From Desulfomonilia bacterium (lineage in GTDB: Bacteria; Desulfobacterota; Desulfomonilia; UBA1062): DNA of 64,000 nt. The notes under the pieces were generated by a model. That model made no database searches and had not been told where the DNA came from. It saw nothing but the letters and a program-made list of their open reading frames with translations. Each line of letters starts with the position of its first letter. The first letter of the stretch is position 1. Both the position numbers and the translations under genes were made by a program. The stretch covers positions 115,934 through 179,933 of the forward strand of contig DATCTV010000060.1 of NCBI GenBank assembly GCA_036567785.1, given 5' to 3'. Shown piece after piece: positions 9,239 through 19,096 of this stretch.

Positions 9239-9333
9239 CGGCTTGCTGGATTTATACTCGCTTTTTAATTATGCGCCAATCAATGTCTATTTTTGTTTCT
9301 TATGCATACACCTGAGGAAAATCTGAAAAAGAA

Positions 9334-9361
9334 TTGACTAAAACCGGTTAATAAATGATAT
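9334..9361 (+). promoter_or_regulatory. putative valS promoter
   Basis: TTGACT at 9334-9339 and TGATAT at 9356-9361 with 16 bases between, 35 bases before the valS ATG. The -35 is good, the -10 weaker. No T-box-like leader is visible in the 158-base gap. Confidence 0.4.
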
Positions 9362-9396
9362 GTGGATGGCTTAAGATCATATCCAGGAGATAATAT

Positions 9397-12024
9397 ATGC
9401 TTGATCAGGATTACAATCCAGGTGAAATCGAACAGAAATGGTATGAATTCTGGCTTGAAAAAAAATATTTTCATGCATCCACGGAAAACAATAAGCAGGC
9501 CTTCTGCATAGTCATTCCGCCTCCCAATATAACCGGCGTCCTCCACATGGGGCATGCTCTCAACAACACGCTTCAGGACATTCTCTGCCGCTACAAACGC
9601 ATGGACGGCTACAACACGCTCTGGATGCCGGGGACCGACCACGCAGGCATTGCAACACAGACTGTTGTCGAAAGGCACCTCGCAGAAAACGGAACTTCCC
9701 GACATGAACTCGGAAGGGACGCATTCATCGCCGAGATCTGGAAATGGAGGGAAAAGCACGGCAGCCTCATAATAAACCAGCTCAAACGTCTGGGTGCATC
9801 ATGCGACTGGGACAGGATAAGGTTCACCATGGACGAGGGCCTTTCAAAAGCGGTTCGCAAGGTGTTCGTAACACTTTATAACGAAGGGCTCATCTACAGG
9901 AGCGATTACATCGTGAACTGGTGCCCGAGATGCCACAGCGCAATATCAGACCTTGAAGTCGACCACGAGGAAGAGGACAGTTTCCTATGGCACATCCGCT
10001 ATCCCATGGAGGGAGGCGGTGAGGTTGTGGTGGCCACCACGAGGCCCGAGACCATGCTGGGCGACACTGCCATTGCGGTCAATCCCGAGGATGAGCGCTA
10101 CAAATCATTCGTTGGCAAAAACGCGATACTGCCCATACTCAACAGACCGATAAAGATCATACCGGACCCAGTCGTCGACCTGGAATTCGGCACCGGAGCT
10201 GTGAAGGTGACTCCGGCCCATGACCTCAACGATTACGAGATGGGGATAAGACACAAATTAGAAACAATCGTTATTATCGACGAGTCGGGCAACATGTCGC
10301 CGAATACCGGCCCTTACAAGGGCATGGACCGCTTCGAATGCAGGAAGCAGCTAGAGATTGATTTGCAGGAGCAGGGCTATCTCGTTGACAAGACGCCTTA
10401 TAAAGTCCCGGTGGGGAAATGCTACCGCTGCAAGACCGTGATTGAGCCATATCTTTCAAAGCAATGGTTCGTAAAGACGAAGCCCCTCGCCGAAAAGGCC
10501 ATCGACGCCGTGAAAAACGGTGCCACGCGCATAATCCCGCAGCAGTGGGAAAAAACGTACTACGAATGGATGAACAATATAAGGGAATGGTGCATTTCCC
10601 GTCAGATATGGTGGGGCCACAGAATCCCGGCATGGTTCTGCGACGACTGCGGCGAGGTCATAGTAAGCACGACCGACCCGGAAAAATGCACCAGGTGCTC
10701 TTCAGTAAATATCAGGCAGGAGACCGACGTGCTCGATACATGGTTCTCATCCGCGCTCTGGCCATTCTCAACCATGGGATGGCCGGACGAAACACCGGAG
10801 CTGAAAATATTCTACCCCGGAAGCGTTCTGGTCACCGGTTTCGACATACTCTTCTTCTGGGTAGCGCGCATGATGATGATGGGGCTGAAGTTCATGGGAG
10901 ACGTACCTTTCAGGGACGTTTACCTGCATGCGCTGGTCAGGGACGAGCACGGTCAGAAGATGAGCAAGACCAAGGGAAATTTCGTCGATCCCATAGTAGA
11001 GATGGACCGCTTCGGCGCGGACGCGCTCAGGTTCACTCTTGCGGCATTCGCCGCAATGGGGCGCGACGTGCGCATGAGCGAAAAACGCATACAGGGCTAC
11101 CGCTTCTTCATCAACAAGATATGGAATGCGGGAAGATTCGTTCTGAATAACACAGGCGAGAATTACAATCCCGAGGCGGTTGAAACAGCAGGGCTCAAGT
11201 TCTCCACAGCGGATAAGTGGGTGCTGACCGAACTCAACAAGACGATTATTGAGACACGCTCCGCTCTGGACGAATACAGGTTCAACGATGCGGCTGAAGG
11301 TCTCTATCACTTCACGTGGCATACCTTCTGCGACTGGTATATCGAACTCTCAAAGCCCATGCTCGAAAGCGAGACCTCGGATACGACCAGATGGGTCCTT
11401 ATTCATGTGTTCAGGACAATCCTGGAAATGCTGCACCCGATCATGCCCTTTGTAACCGAAGAGGTCTGGCAGCTCCTTCCCGGAAAGAAAGCCGATTCCA
11501 TTACAATAACGGCCTATCCGTCCGGGAACAATGCATTCAACTTTGCTGAAGAAGCACGCCATATGGATGTCATTATCGAGCTTATTTCAGGAATAAGGAG
11601 CATAAGGGGAGAGTCCAATATATCGCCTTCAGTCGAGCTTGAAGCCGTCCTTAAACCTAAATCGCCAGATGTAAGGACCATACTTGAGGGACACATGAAT
11701 CTTGTCAAAAGGCTTGCCAGGGTCAAAGGGCTTTCATTTGTCGAGAATGACGCACCTAAAAAGAGCGCCTTTGCTGTAACGGCCGACATGGAGATTTACA
11801 TACCTCTTGAAGGCGTAATCGATATTGCCAAGGAAATGGACAGGCTGAACAAGCAGCTCAAGAACGTAAAGGCTGATCTTGAGGCAAAGGAAAAAAAGCT
11901 TTCCAACAGAAACTTCATTGAGAAGGCCGACCCCGAAGTTGTCGAGGAGCAGAAGAGGCTCAAGGAAGAACTGAGCTTCAAACTTGAGAAGATCGAGAGG
12001 GCGAGAAAACTCCTTGAAGGATAG
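9397..12024 (+). CDS. valS: valyl-tRNA synthetase
   Basis: 875 residues, the usual length of bacterial ValRS. Class Ia signatures are intact: PPPNITGVLHMGH at 41-53 (HIGH motif) and KMSK at 521-524. The editing (CP1) domain lies between, with TTRPETMLGDTAIAV. Cysteine pairs (CYRC, CDDC, CTRC) mark zinc-binding insertions. The C-terminus (~810-875) is the Lys/Glu-rich coiled coil characteristic of ValRS and absent from IleRS, which settles the assignment. It charges tRNA-Val in the cytoplasm. The start has AGGAG 7-8 bases upstream; birA overlaps its 3' end. Confidence 0.97.
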   Translation: MLDQDYNPGEIEQKWYEFWLEKKYFHASTENNKQAFCIVIPPPNITGVLHMGHALNNTLQDILCRYKRMDGYNTLWMPGTDHAGIATQTVVERHLAENGTSRHELGRDAFIAEIWKWREKHGSLIINQLKRLGASCDWDRIRFTMDEGLSKAVRKVFVTLYNEGLIYRSDYIVNWCPRCHSAISDLEVDHEEEDSFLWHIRYPMEGGGEVVVATTRPETMLGDTAIAVNPEDERYKSFVGKNAILPILNRPIKIIPDPVVDLEFGTGAVKVTPAHDLNDYEMGIRHKLETIVIIDESGNMSPNTGPYKGMDRFECRKQLEIDLQEQGYLVDKTPYKVPVGKCYRCKTVIEPYLSKQWFVKTKPLAEKAIDAVKNGATRIIPQQWEKTYYEWMNNIREWCISRQIWWGHRIPAWFCDDCGEVIVSTTDPEKCTRCSSVNIRQETDVLDTWFSSALWPFSTMGWPDETPELKIFYPGSVLVTGFDILFFWVARMMMMGLKFMGDVPFRDVYLHALVRDEHGQKMSKTKGNFVDPIVEMDRFGADALRFTLAAFAAMGRDVRMSEKRIQGYRFFINKIWNAGRFVLNNTGENYNPEAVETAGLKFSTADKWVLTELNKTIIETRSALDEYRFNDAAEGLYHFTWHTFCDWYIELSKPMLESETSDTTRWVLIHVFRTILEMLHPIMPFVTEEVWQLLPGKKADSITITAYPSGNNAFNFAEEARHMDVIIELISGIRSIRGESNISPSVELEAVLKPKSPDVRTILEGHMNLVKRLARVKGLSFVENDAPKKSAFAVTADMEIYIPLEGVIDIAKEMDRLNKQLKNVKADLEAKEKKLSNRNFIEKADPEVVEEQKRLKEELSFKLEKIERARKLLEG

Positions 12025-12727
12025 AAGAAAAGACTTCATCAAGGAGTTCATAAAACTAGCCTCAATTGATTCCACAAACAGGTATGCCCTGGATTATGGG
12101 AAACCTTTTGCAGCAGTAACCGCTGAAAAGCAGGAGGCTGGCAGAGGCCGGAGGGGACACCAGTGGTATTCGCCTGAAGGCAATCTCTATCTGACAATCA
12201 CTCTTCCCGGCATGGATACCCGATATACGGTTCTGGCGGGTGTTGCTGCAAGAGAGGCTATAGCTGATATCCTTCCCACAGAAGAACCCCTTATCAAATG
12301 GCCGAATGACATCCTGATAAGAGGCAGAAAAGTTGCGGGAATCCTGTGCGAATCAAGGGCGTCTATTACCGCGGTCGGGATCGGAGTCAATATAAACCAG
12401 ATAGAATGGCCCGAAGAGCTTGCCGGCAAGGCAGGTTCGCTCAAGCTTTTTTCAGGCCGGTGTCATGCGATAGGTGACGTGGCAGACCTGATAATCGGCT
12501 CAATTGAAAAGTGGTATGGCAAACTAACAGACATGGGATTTGAACCGATAAAAGAATACTTCCTGAAATACCATATCAAATCCGATTACAAACCCATGCT
12601 GCCCGACGGAACCGGGATCACCATCAGGGATATCGATCCGGACGGTTTTCTGATGATCGAGGCAAACGGGATAGAGAGAACGCTCATCAATGAAGAGCTG
12701 TTCTTCTCAGGTTATACAGGTTTGTGA
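12014..12727 (+). CDS. birA: biotin-protein ligase (no DNA-binding domain)
   Basis: About 237 residues from TTG 12014, which overlaps valS by 11 bases; the start is uncertain because no ATG precedes the conserved core and the ribosome site is weak. Catalytic-domain motifs are clear: STNRYA, the biotin/ATP loop GRGRRGHQW, KWPNDIL, KVAGILCE and GIGVNIN, followed by a small C-terminal SH3-like domain. The enzyme joins biotin to carboxylase carrier proteins through biotinyl-AMP. It lacks the N-terminal winged helix of E. coli BirA, so it should not repress a biotin operon. Its end overlaps the convergent PQ-loop gene by 16 bases. Confidence 0.88.
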   Translation: MKDRRKDFIKEFIKLASIDSTNRYALDYGKPFAAVTAEKQEAGRGRRGHQWYSPEGNLYLTITLPGMDTRYTVLAGVAAREAIADILPTEEPLIKWPNDILIRGRKVAGILCESRASITAVGIGVNINQIEWPEELAGKAGSLKLFSGRCHAIGDVADLIIGSIEKWYGKLTDMGFEPIKEYFLKYHIKSDYKPMLPDGTGITIRDIDPDGFLMIEANGIERTLINEELFFSGYTGL

Positions 12728-12978
12728 TCGAGCCTGCTGTTCCTGAAATATAGGAATATGTCGGCAAGAACCATAAGCATATTGATTATATACAGGTATA
12801 TGACCATATCGAAATTATAAAAGATCTTGTGAAGAATGCCAGCTGTATATCCTATGAGAACGATAACCAGAAAAACGATGCTCTTGCCCTTTGATGTCCT
12901 CGAAGTATAGGATTTATAGATCGAGGAAGGCCATGCCGCCCCGAAGCATAAAAGCATCATGGCCTCGAAAATGCTCAC
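12712..12978 (-). CDS. small PQ-loop/SemiSWEET-like membrane protein
   Basis: 88 residues with three hydrophobic segments (about 5-17, 33-50 and 58-78). The segment AWPSSIYKSYTSRTSKGKS after the first helix resembles the PQ-loop region of SemiSWEET-type proteins (Pro, then a Lys/Thr-rich loop ending in Ser-x-Gly), but the canonical PQ is PS here. SemiSWEETs are dimeric sugar facilitators of ~90 residues; whether this one transports anything is unknown. It lies just downstream of pilC on the same strand, 6 bases apart, and overlaps birA tail to tail. Confidence 0.55.
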   Translation of the reverse strand: MSIFEAMMLLCFGAAWPSSIYKSYTSRTSKGKSIVFLVIVLIGYTAGILHKIFYNFDMVIYLYIINMLMVLADIFLYFRNSRLDHKPV

Positions 12979-12984
12979 CTGATA

Positions 12985-14181
12985 TTAACCGACGACCGCA
13001 CCCATCTTGAATATCGGCAGGTACATCGCCACTACAAGGAAGCCGATCGTGCCGCCCAGAAAGACCATAAGCATAGGTTCAAGGGACGCGGTAAGGGCCG
13101 AGACTGCGGCATCGACTTCTTCATCATAGAAATCGGCTATTTTGGCAAGCATATTGTCAAGTGCACCTGTTGCCTCTCCGACTGAAACCATCTGAACGAC
13201 CATGCCGGGGAAAAGCCCTGTTGCTTCGAGCGGGTCCGCCATCGGTTTTCCTTCACTGATCGCCTGCCTGACATTTTTAATGCCCTCTTCAATTACCAGG
13301 TTTCCTGATGACTTGGATGTGATCTCGAGACCGTCCATTATAGGCACGCCTGAAGATATCATTGTCGAAAGCGTCCTGGAAAACTTTGCAACCGCGACCT
13401 TCCTGAGAAGGGGACCGAATAACGGGAGTTTCAGAAACACCTTATCTACCTGGTACCTGATCTTCGGAACCTTCATGGCGTATCTGAAAGCAGCCAACAG
13501 AGCCACAATGATTATTATCATCACCCACCAGTATCCCCTGAAAAAATTGCTCATGCTTATAACCATCTGGGTCGGGGCGGGAAGAGAGCCTCCGAAAGAG
13601 GTGAACATCTCCTTGAATGTAGGAATTACGAATATCATCAGTATGGCTACGACAACAACCGCCACACAGATGACGATTATCGGATATACCATTGCGCTTT
13701 TTACCTTTCCCTTGATCGCTTCAGATTTCTCCATGTGCAGCGCCAGCCTGTTGAGGATGATATCAAGAACACCGCCAAGCTCTCCTGCTGCAACCAGATT
13801 GATGAAAAGATCATCGAATACCTGAGGATGCTTCTTCAGTGCATCGGCAAATGTCGAGCCGCCTTCAACATCCTGCCTGATGGTCGTGATAATCCTCTTG
13901 AATTCAGCATTTGCCTGCTGGGTTCCCAGTATCTCCAGACATTGAACAAGGGGCAGTCCCGCATTTATCATGGTTGCGAACTGTCTGACAAAGACAACCA
14001 GCTCCTTTGTCCTGACCTTTTGCTTTAATAATACGATATTTTTGGGTTTGGACTTTACCTTTATTGGAGTGATTCTCTGCCTTCTGAGGATCGTATTTAC
14101 CGATGCCTTGCTTTCGGCATCGACTTCACCTTTTTTTAAAGTCCCGTCAGCAAGTTTGCCTTCCCAAACGAATACTGGCAT
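12985..14181 (-). CDS. pilC: type IV pilus inner-membrane platform protein PilC
   Basis: 398 residues, typical for PilC/GspF. Two homologous GspF domains (about 65-190 and 268-392), each ending in membrane helices: VIVICVAVVVVAILMIFVIP around 170-190, a segment near 220-235 and one near the C-terminus. The short N-terminus (VFVWEGKLADGTLKKGEVDA) is the usual PilC start. It links the cytoplasmic PilB/PilT motors to the growing pilus. Gene order pilB-pilT-pilC, with 3-11 base gaps, is the common arrangement. No pilin gene is in the window. Confidence 0.93.
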   Translation of the reverse strand: MPVFVWEGKLADGTLKKGEVDAESKASVNTILRRQRITPIKVKSKPKNIVLLKQKVRTKELVVFVRQFATMINAGLPLVQCLEILGTQQANAEFKRIITTIRQDVEGGSTFADALKKHPQVFDDLFINLVAAGELGGVLDIILNRLALHMEKSEAIKGKVKSAMVYPIIVICVAVVVVAILMIFVIPTFKEMFTSFGGSLPAPTQMVISMSNFFRGYWWVMIIIIVALLAAFRYAMKVPKIRYQVDKVFLKLPLFGPLLRKVAVAKFSRTLSTMISSGVPIMDGLEITSKSSGNLVIEEGIKNVRQAISEGKPMADPLEATGLFPGMVVQMVSVGEATGALDNMLAKIADFYDEEVDAAVSALTASLEPMLMVFLGGTIGFLVVAMYLPIFKMGAVVG

Positions 14182-14184
14182 TGG

Positions 14185-15288
14185 TTATCTCCTCTCTCCC
14201 CCGGGATTTATCTTTATCCCTCCCGTAGAAGTCATCATCTGCTTGAGTTCTTCAACATCCACCGCCCACCCGAGGGCGTCCTCAAGGGTTATAAGCTTCT
14301 TCAGATAGAGGTTATATAAAGACTGGTTCATGGTCTGCATGTTGTGCTTTGACTGTCCGACCTGCATCTGAGAGTATATCTGGTGAATCTTGTCTTCCCT
14401 TATAAGATTTCTTATTGCAGAGGTTGCTATCATCACTTCACATGCCAGCACCCTGCCCAACCCGTCAGCCCTTGGAAGAAGCTGCTGGGCGATGACCGCT
14501 TCAAGCACGAATGCAAGCTGGGCACGGACCTGCGGCTGCTGGTGCGAAGGGAATGAATCCACTATCCTGTTTATGGTCTGAACAGAAGAATTCGTATGCA
14601 GCGTCGCAAAAACAAGGTGTCCGGTTTCCGAGATCGTAAGAGCCGCCTGCATTGTTTCAAGGTCCCTCATTTCCCCGATGAAAACAACATCCGGGTCCTG
14701 TCTAAGGATATGCTTCAGCGCACTCCCGAAATTTCTTGTATCGCTGCCTATTTCTCTCTGGTTCACCAGACAGTTCTTGTGCTTGTGCACAAACTCGATC
14801 GGGTCTTCTATCGTAATTACATGCCCCCTGCGCTCCTGGTTTATTTTGTCAAGAAAGGCGGCTAGGGTTGTTGATTTACCGCTTCCAGTAGGGCCGGTGA
14901 CCAGGATCATCCCTCTCGGATATGATGTAAGCTTGCCGGTAACACTAGGCAGTCCTAGCGCCTCCAGTGACATGATCTCATAGGGGATCATCCTGAAGAC
15001 ACCTGCGGGTGCGCCCCTTTGAATGAAAATATTCCCCCTGAAGCGCGCCAGGCCCTTCAGTCCGAATGAGAAATCAAGCTCCAGGTCTTCTTCAAATTTA
15101 TGTTTCTGGGCCTCGGTTAACAGGGAATAAAGCAGCTGCCTGGTATCAGGCGGCGTGAGAGCCGGTTCATCCAGGGGATAAAGATCTCCCCTCACCCTTA
15201 CCTGTGGTGAAGAACCAGTGGTGATGTGAAGGTCGGATGCACCTTTTTCAACCATTTTTTTCAGCAGATCATAAATAGTACTTTCCAC
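14185..15288 (-). CDS. pilT: pilus retraction ATPase PilT
   Basis: 367 residues. Walker A GPTGSGKS at 132-139, a Walker B-type region VVFIGEMRDLETMQAAL, an Asp box (TIEDPIEFVH) and a His box (TGHLVFATLHTNS), all as in PilT. The motif ending in GEMRD followed by ETGHLVFATLHT, and the length, separate it from PilB. It powers depolymerisation of type IV pili, giving twitching motility, adhesion and DNA uptake. It sits 3 bases upstream of pilC and 11 downstream of pilB. Confidence 0.94.
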   Translation of the reverse strand: MESTIYDLLKKMVEKGASDLHITTGSSPQVRVRGDLYPLDEPALTPPDTRQLLYSLLTEAQKHKFEEDLELDFSFGLKGLARFRGNIFIQRGAPAGVFRMIPYEIMSLEALGLPSVTGKLTSYPRGMILVTGPTGSGKSTTLAAFLDKINQERRGHVITIEDPIEFVHKHKNCLVNQREIGSDTRNFGSALKHILRQDPDVVFIGEMRDLETMQAALTISETGHLVFATLHTNSSVQTINRIVDSFPSHQQPQVRAQLAFVLEAVIAQQLLPRADGLGRVLACEVMIATSAIRNLIREDKIHQIYSQMQVGQSKHNMQTMNQSLYNLYLKKLITLEDALGWAVDVEELKQMMTSTGGIKINPGGERR

Positions 15289-15299
15289 AACACCTCCAA

Positions 15300-17009
15300 T
15301 TAATCCGGCATAGTTGTCCTTAGAACCTCTGACACGGATGTCACACCTTCGGCTATTTTCGTCAGACCACTCTGCCTGAGCGTTTTCATGCCCTGGTTTA
15401 TCGCCTCTCTCTTTAGCTCGGATGCTGAAGCACCCATCAGTATCAGTTCCTTGAGAGAATCCCCTACCGTCATTACTTCATAAAGGGCCACCCTGCCTTT
15501 GAAACCCGAGTTATTGCACACAGGGCATCCGCTGCCTCTCTTCGGTGTAACCTTTTTTGCAACCTCAGGATCCATGCCCATCTGGATCAGTGTTTCAACA
15601 GGGACATCATCGTTTGTAATGCATTCCCTGCAGATCTTTCTTGCAAGCCTTTGAGCAACTATAAGGTTGACCGAAGAGGCCACAAGGAAAGGCTCGATTC
15701 CCATATTAAGAAGCCTGTTGATTGTTGCCGGGGCATCGTTAGTGTGGAGGGTGGAAAGGACAAGGTGCCCTGTGAGGGCGGCCTTGATTGATATCTCCGC
15801 CGTCTCGAAATCCCTGATTTCACCGACGAGGATGATGTCAGGATCCTGCCTCAAAAAAGATCTCAACGCAGCAGCGAACGTCAATCCGATTTCCTCATGC
15901 ATCTGTACCTGGTTGATGCCGGGGAGATCGAATTCGACCGGATCTTCTGCGGTCGATATATTGGTATCGATTCTGTTTAATTCGGAGATGGCCGAATACA
16001 ATGTAGTTGTTTTGCCTGAGCCTGTAGGACCCGTGACCAGAACCATACCCCAGGGTTTGTAGATGCCTTCCTTGAATTGTTTTAATGCTTCCTCTTCAAA
16101 TCCGAGTTTTGTCATGTCAAGCTGCAAAGTCGCCTTGTCCAGAATACGAAGAACTACCTTTTCCCCGAACAGCGTCGGCAGCACAGATACGCGGAATTCA
16201 ACCTCCTTGCCGCCCTGAACCCTCAGCTTGATCCTTCCGTCCTGCGGAAGCCTTCTTTCGGCAATGTCAAGCTTGCTCATGATCTTCAGTCTTGATGTGA
16301 TTGCATTTTTGAAGCGCATGGGCGGTTTCATAATTTCCTGAAGCATACCGTCAAGCCTGAACCTGACACGTACGAACTTTTCATAGGGCTCGATATGAAT
16401 GTCGCTCGCCCCCTTTTTTATCGCATCGACAAGGATAAGGTTAACAAGCTTTATTATCGGGGCCTCTTCAGCTTCATGGGCAAGATTACCGGCAGTGACA
16501 TCATCATAGCTTTCATCAATTTCGACCCCCTCTTCAAAGTCTTCAAGGCCTGACAGGGCATACTCCATTTCATTTTCTTCAGCCTTGCCATAAAGGTTAT
16601 CTATTGCCCATTTAAGGGATTCCTCTGATGTCACATATACTTCTATTGAATAGCCGGTAAGGAATTTAATGTCATCAACGGCGAAGATATTTGACGGATC
16701 GGTCATTGCAACTTTCAGCGTTGAGCCTGACCTGGCAAAGGGAATTGCGTTATATTTAAGGACAATGTTCTGTGGAACAAGCTTTATTGCTTCATGATCC
16801 ACCTTGGTATTCTTTAATACAATTGCCGGAAGCCCGTATTGCTGCCCCAGGAAACCCACCAGTTCCTCTTCGGAAATATATCCCAGCTTTACAAGCTGAG
16901 AACCAAGCCTCACACCGCTTGCTCTCTGGGCCTTCTGCGCTTCCATCAATTGTTCCGGTGTGATAAGCGCGTTTTTAACCAATCGTTCGCCAATTCTTTC
17001 GGTAGCCAT
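15300..17009 (-). CDS. pilB: pilus assembly ATPase PilB
   Basis: About 569 residues from ATG 17009, chosen because GAGGAG lies 5 bases before it; a longer frame to 17036 has no ribosome site. An N-terminal MshEN/GspE-N domain (~1-150) precedes the ATPase with Walker A GPTGSGKTTT, the Asp box (STAEDPVEFDL), Walker B (IILVGEIRDFETAEI), a His box (TGHLVLSTLHTND) and a four-Cys zinc site (CRECI and CPVCNN). It drives pilus extension. The MshEN domain in relatives can bind cyclic-di-GMP; the HD-GYP protein nearby would fit such control, but binding residues cannot be confirmed by eye. First gene of the pilBTC operon. Confidence 0.94.
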   Translation of the reverse strand: MATERIGERLVKNALITPEQLMEAQKAQRASGVRLGSQLVKLGYISEEELVGFLGQQYGLPAIVLKNTKVDHEAIKLVPQNIVLKYNAIPFARSGSTLKVAMTDPSNIFAVDDIKFLTGYSIEVYVTSEESLKWAIDNLYGKAEENEMEYALSGLEDFEEGVEIDESYDDVTAGNLAHEAEEAPIIKLVNLILVDAIKKGASDIHIEPYEKFVRVRFRLDGMLQEIMKPPMRFKNAITSRLKIMSKLDIAERRLPQDGRIKLRVQGGKEVEFRVSVLPTLFGEKVVLRILDKATLQLDMTKLGFEEEALKQFKEGIYKPWGMVLVTGPTGSGKTTTLYSAISELNRIDTNISTAEDPVEFDLPGINQVQMHEEIGLTFAAALRSFLRQDPDIILVGEIRDFETAEISIKAALTGHLVLSTLHTNDAPATINRLLNMGIEPFLVASSVNLIVAQRLARKICRECITNDDVPVETLIQMGMDPEVAKKVTPKRGSGCPVCNNSGFKGRVALYEVMTVGDSLKELILMGASASELKREAINQGMKTLRQSGLTKIAEGVTSVSEVLRTTMPD

Positions 17010-17155
17010 TACACTCCTCGGTAAGCCTATCGGCAAGACTTCTTATCTTCTTTAACGAAACAGCCAAATAATATTTAATTATTGAAATGGTATCAATATT
17101 TATGCCAGGCATTCCACAAATCAACAACCGGCACTGATAGAAAAACAATTACAGG

Positions 17156-17494
17156 CTATTTTCCATCCTTTGAATTCCTTGCCCTGTCGGCCAGATTTAT
17201 AATCCTGCTGCCGGTCTTCCTGGATACCTGTTTTTCCGTTTCAGTCCTTTCAGGTGACTGAGCAGATATTTTAACCGAGTCAAGCCTTACTGGAATATTA
17301 TTCATTGTAAACGGTTCACCATCCACCTGCGCCTCCCTGAGAAGCCATGTTATTTCCTGCGGCGGGAAAGTGAGGAAAAGCATTTTGACCTTGAACCATC
17401 TTGGTTTTACATCCGCTTCATAATCCTCTATCCTGGCATATACGGAGGGCTGGTTATCTATGTACACAGCAACAATTTCACCGATTTTTCGCAT
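17156..17494 (-). CDS. conserved hypothetical protein upstream of pilB
   Basis: 112 residues, no signal peptide or membrane helix. The first ~80 residues are a compact beta-rich segment (GEIVAVYIDNQPSVYARIED, LLFLTFPPQEITWLLREAQ-like strands, NNIPVRLDSVKI), the rest a polar tail. The opening resembles a small family of unknown function in deltaproteobacteria that I recall only as hypothetical proteins. It ends 147 bases before pilB, so it is probably a separate unit. The strand pattern is compatible with a small beta-barrel binding domain, but no function is claimed. Confidence 0.65.
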   Translation of the reverse strand: MRKIGEIVAVYIDNQPSVYARIEDYEADVKPRWFKVKMLFLTFPPQEITWLLREAQVDGEPFTMNNIPVRLDSVKISAQSPERTETEKQVSRKTGSRIINLADRARNSKDGK

Positions 17495-17628
17495 ATTTTA
17501 CTCCTGACACATTACCGCTCTTTTTTTCAAACAGATGAAATCCTTCATATAATTTTTTTTCATTTATTTTTTACAAAATCAAGAAATATGATATGAACAA
17601 TATATTGATCTGTACTTACGGGGGGATA

Positions 17629-18615
17629 ATGTCCGAACAGATACTTTTTGTAGATGATGAAAAATTCATTTTAAGCCTGGCTGAAAGAATCTTTCAGGAC
17701 CGGGGTTTCGATATCCTTACATTCCTGAACGCTCAAGATGCCCTTAAATGCGTAAAGAACAATGAAATAGCCGTTCTTGTGTCCGATAACATGATGCCTA
17801 CCATGACCGGAATAGAGCTGCTGTCAAAGGTACGTGCCATTTCACCTGATACCGTCTGCATCCTGATGACCGGTTATGTTAATCTGCAGACGGCCCTCGA
17901 TGCCATCAACAAGGCTGAGGCCTTCAGATTCATAGTTAAACCATGGGACAACAAGTCCCTTATTGAAATGATTGATGATGCAATGAAACGCTATAAACTT
18001 AAAAAATCAATCAGAACGGGTGATGAAGCGACTATGCTTTCCCTGATCCATGCCCTTGAATTAAGAGATCCATATACAAAAGGTCATTCTGAAAGGGTTG
18101 CAGAATATTCCATCATGCTTGCACTTGCCCTTGATGTCCAGCCTGAGAAGCTCAATGCGATCAAGTACGGCGGCTGGCTTCATGACTGCGGAAAGATCGG
18201 AATTTCTGAAAACATACTGCATGGCGAAGGCCCCCTGGATGAGGCACAGCTGCATATCATAAAAAACCACCCGTTGTGGGGTGCCGATATTGTGAAAGAT
18301 GCCCATCTATCAGAATCTACCGTAAACATAATTAGATACCATCATGAGAGATTCGACGGAAATGGTTACCCATTCGGCTCGAAAGCTCATAATATACCTA
18401 TTGAAGCAAGAATAGTAGCTGTGGCTGATGTATATGACGCGCTTACCACTAAAAGATCTTATCGTGATGCGTATTCAAAAGAAACCGCGCTAGAGATCTT
18501 ATCCTCCATGAAAGGAAACGTACTTGACCCGGAGATTGTTGATGTATTCACTGCCTTATTTGAGAAACAGACACCGAAAAGAACTGAAAGTCTCCAAGAA
18601 AACTATCACAACTGA
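17629..18615 (+). CDS. response regulator with HD-GYP phosphodiesterase domain
   Basis: 328 residues from ATG 17629 (GGGGG box upstream; an in-frame ATG at 17593 has none). Receiver domain 1-120 with phospho-acceptor D53 in SDNMMP; HD-GYP domain ~140-310 with the metal pair H185-D186 (WLHDCGKIG) and HHERFDGNGYP, GYP at 246-248. Such proteins hydrolyse cyclic-di-GMP in response to phosphorylation by a histidine kinase. No kinase is nearby. The closeness to pilus motor genes suggests, but does not prove, control of pilus function. The intact catalytic residues argue for an active enzyme. Confidence 0.92.
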   Translation: MSEQILFVDDEKFILSLAERIFQDRGFDILTFLNAQDALKCVKNNEIAVLVSDNMMPTMTGIELLSKVRAISPDTVCILMTGYVNLQTALDAINKAEAFRFIVKPWDNKSLIEMIDDAMKRYKLKKSIRTGDEATMLSLIHALELRDPYTKGHSERVAEYSIMLALALDVQPEKLNAIKYGGWLHDCGKIGISENILHGEGPLDEAQLHIIKNHPLWGADIVKDAHLSESTVNIIRYHHERFDGNGYPFGSKAHNIPIEARIVAVADVYDALTTKRSYRDAYSKETALEILSSMKGNVLDPEIVDVFTALFEKQTPKRTESLQENYHN

Positions 18616-18657
18616 CAGCCCGCATAATGTTAAACATTGATGCATAACCTTTCAGAA

Positions 18658-19071
18658 TCAGAATGGAATGTCATCAAACCCCTCTGGCTCCTGAGATGCT
18701 GCTCCCGGATCGTTGAAATCCTTTGATTCCGAATTATCCATCGGACTCAAAATCTGCATCGCATTCGCTACGATCTCCGTCGTATAGCGTTTATTCCCGT
18801 CACGGTCATCCCATGACCTTGTCTGAAGCCTGCCTTCAATATAAACCAGTTTGCCTTTGGATAAGATCTTTGCACAAGTCTCTGCAAGTTTTGACCATAC
18901 CACTATCCTGTGCCACTCCGTTCTTTCCTGACGCTCGTTGTTCTGATCCATCCAGTAGTCACTTGTTGCCATTGTAAAGTTTGTCACGGCCCTTCCTGAC
19001 GGAGTGAATCTCATTTCCGGGTCCTTTCCTAGCCTTCCTATAAGAATTACCTTATTGAGCGAACCTGCCAT
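18658..19071 (-). CDS. ssb: single-stranded DNA-binding protein
   Basis: 137 residues. The OB fold starts with [21 protein letters not shown] and contains [22 protein letters not shown] and YTTEIVA, all standard for SSB. A short polar linker leads to the acidic tail GFDDIPF, the peptide that docks repair and replication proteins. It is shorter than the 178-residue E. coli protein mainly because of the linker. It lies alone between the HD-GYP gene and an EF-hand lipoprotein gene. Confidence 0.96.
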   Translation of the reverse strand: MAGSLNKVILIGRLGKDPEMRFTPSGRAVTNFTMATSDYWMDQNNERQERTEWHRIVVWSKLAETCAKILSKGKLVYIEGRLQTRSWDDRDGNKRYTTEIVANAMQILSPMDNSESKDFNDPGAASQEPEGFDDIPF

Positions 19072-19096
19072 ATTCCCCTCACTTTCATTTCTTTGA

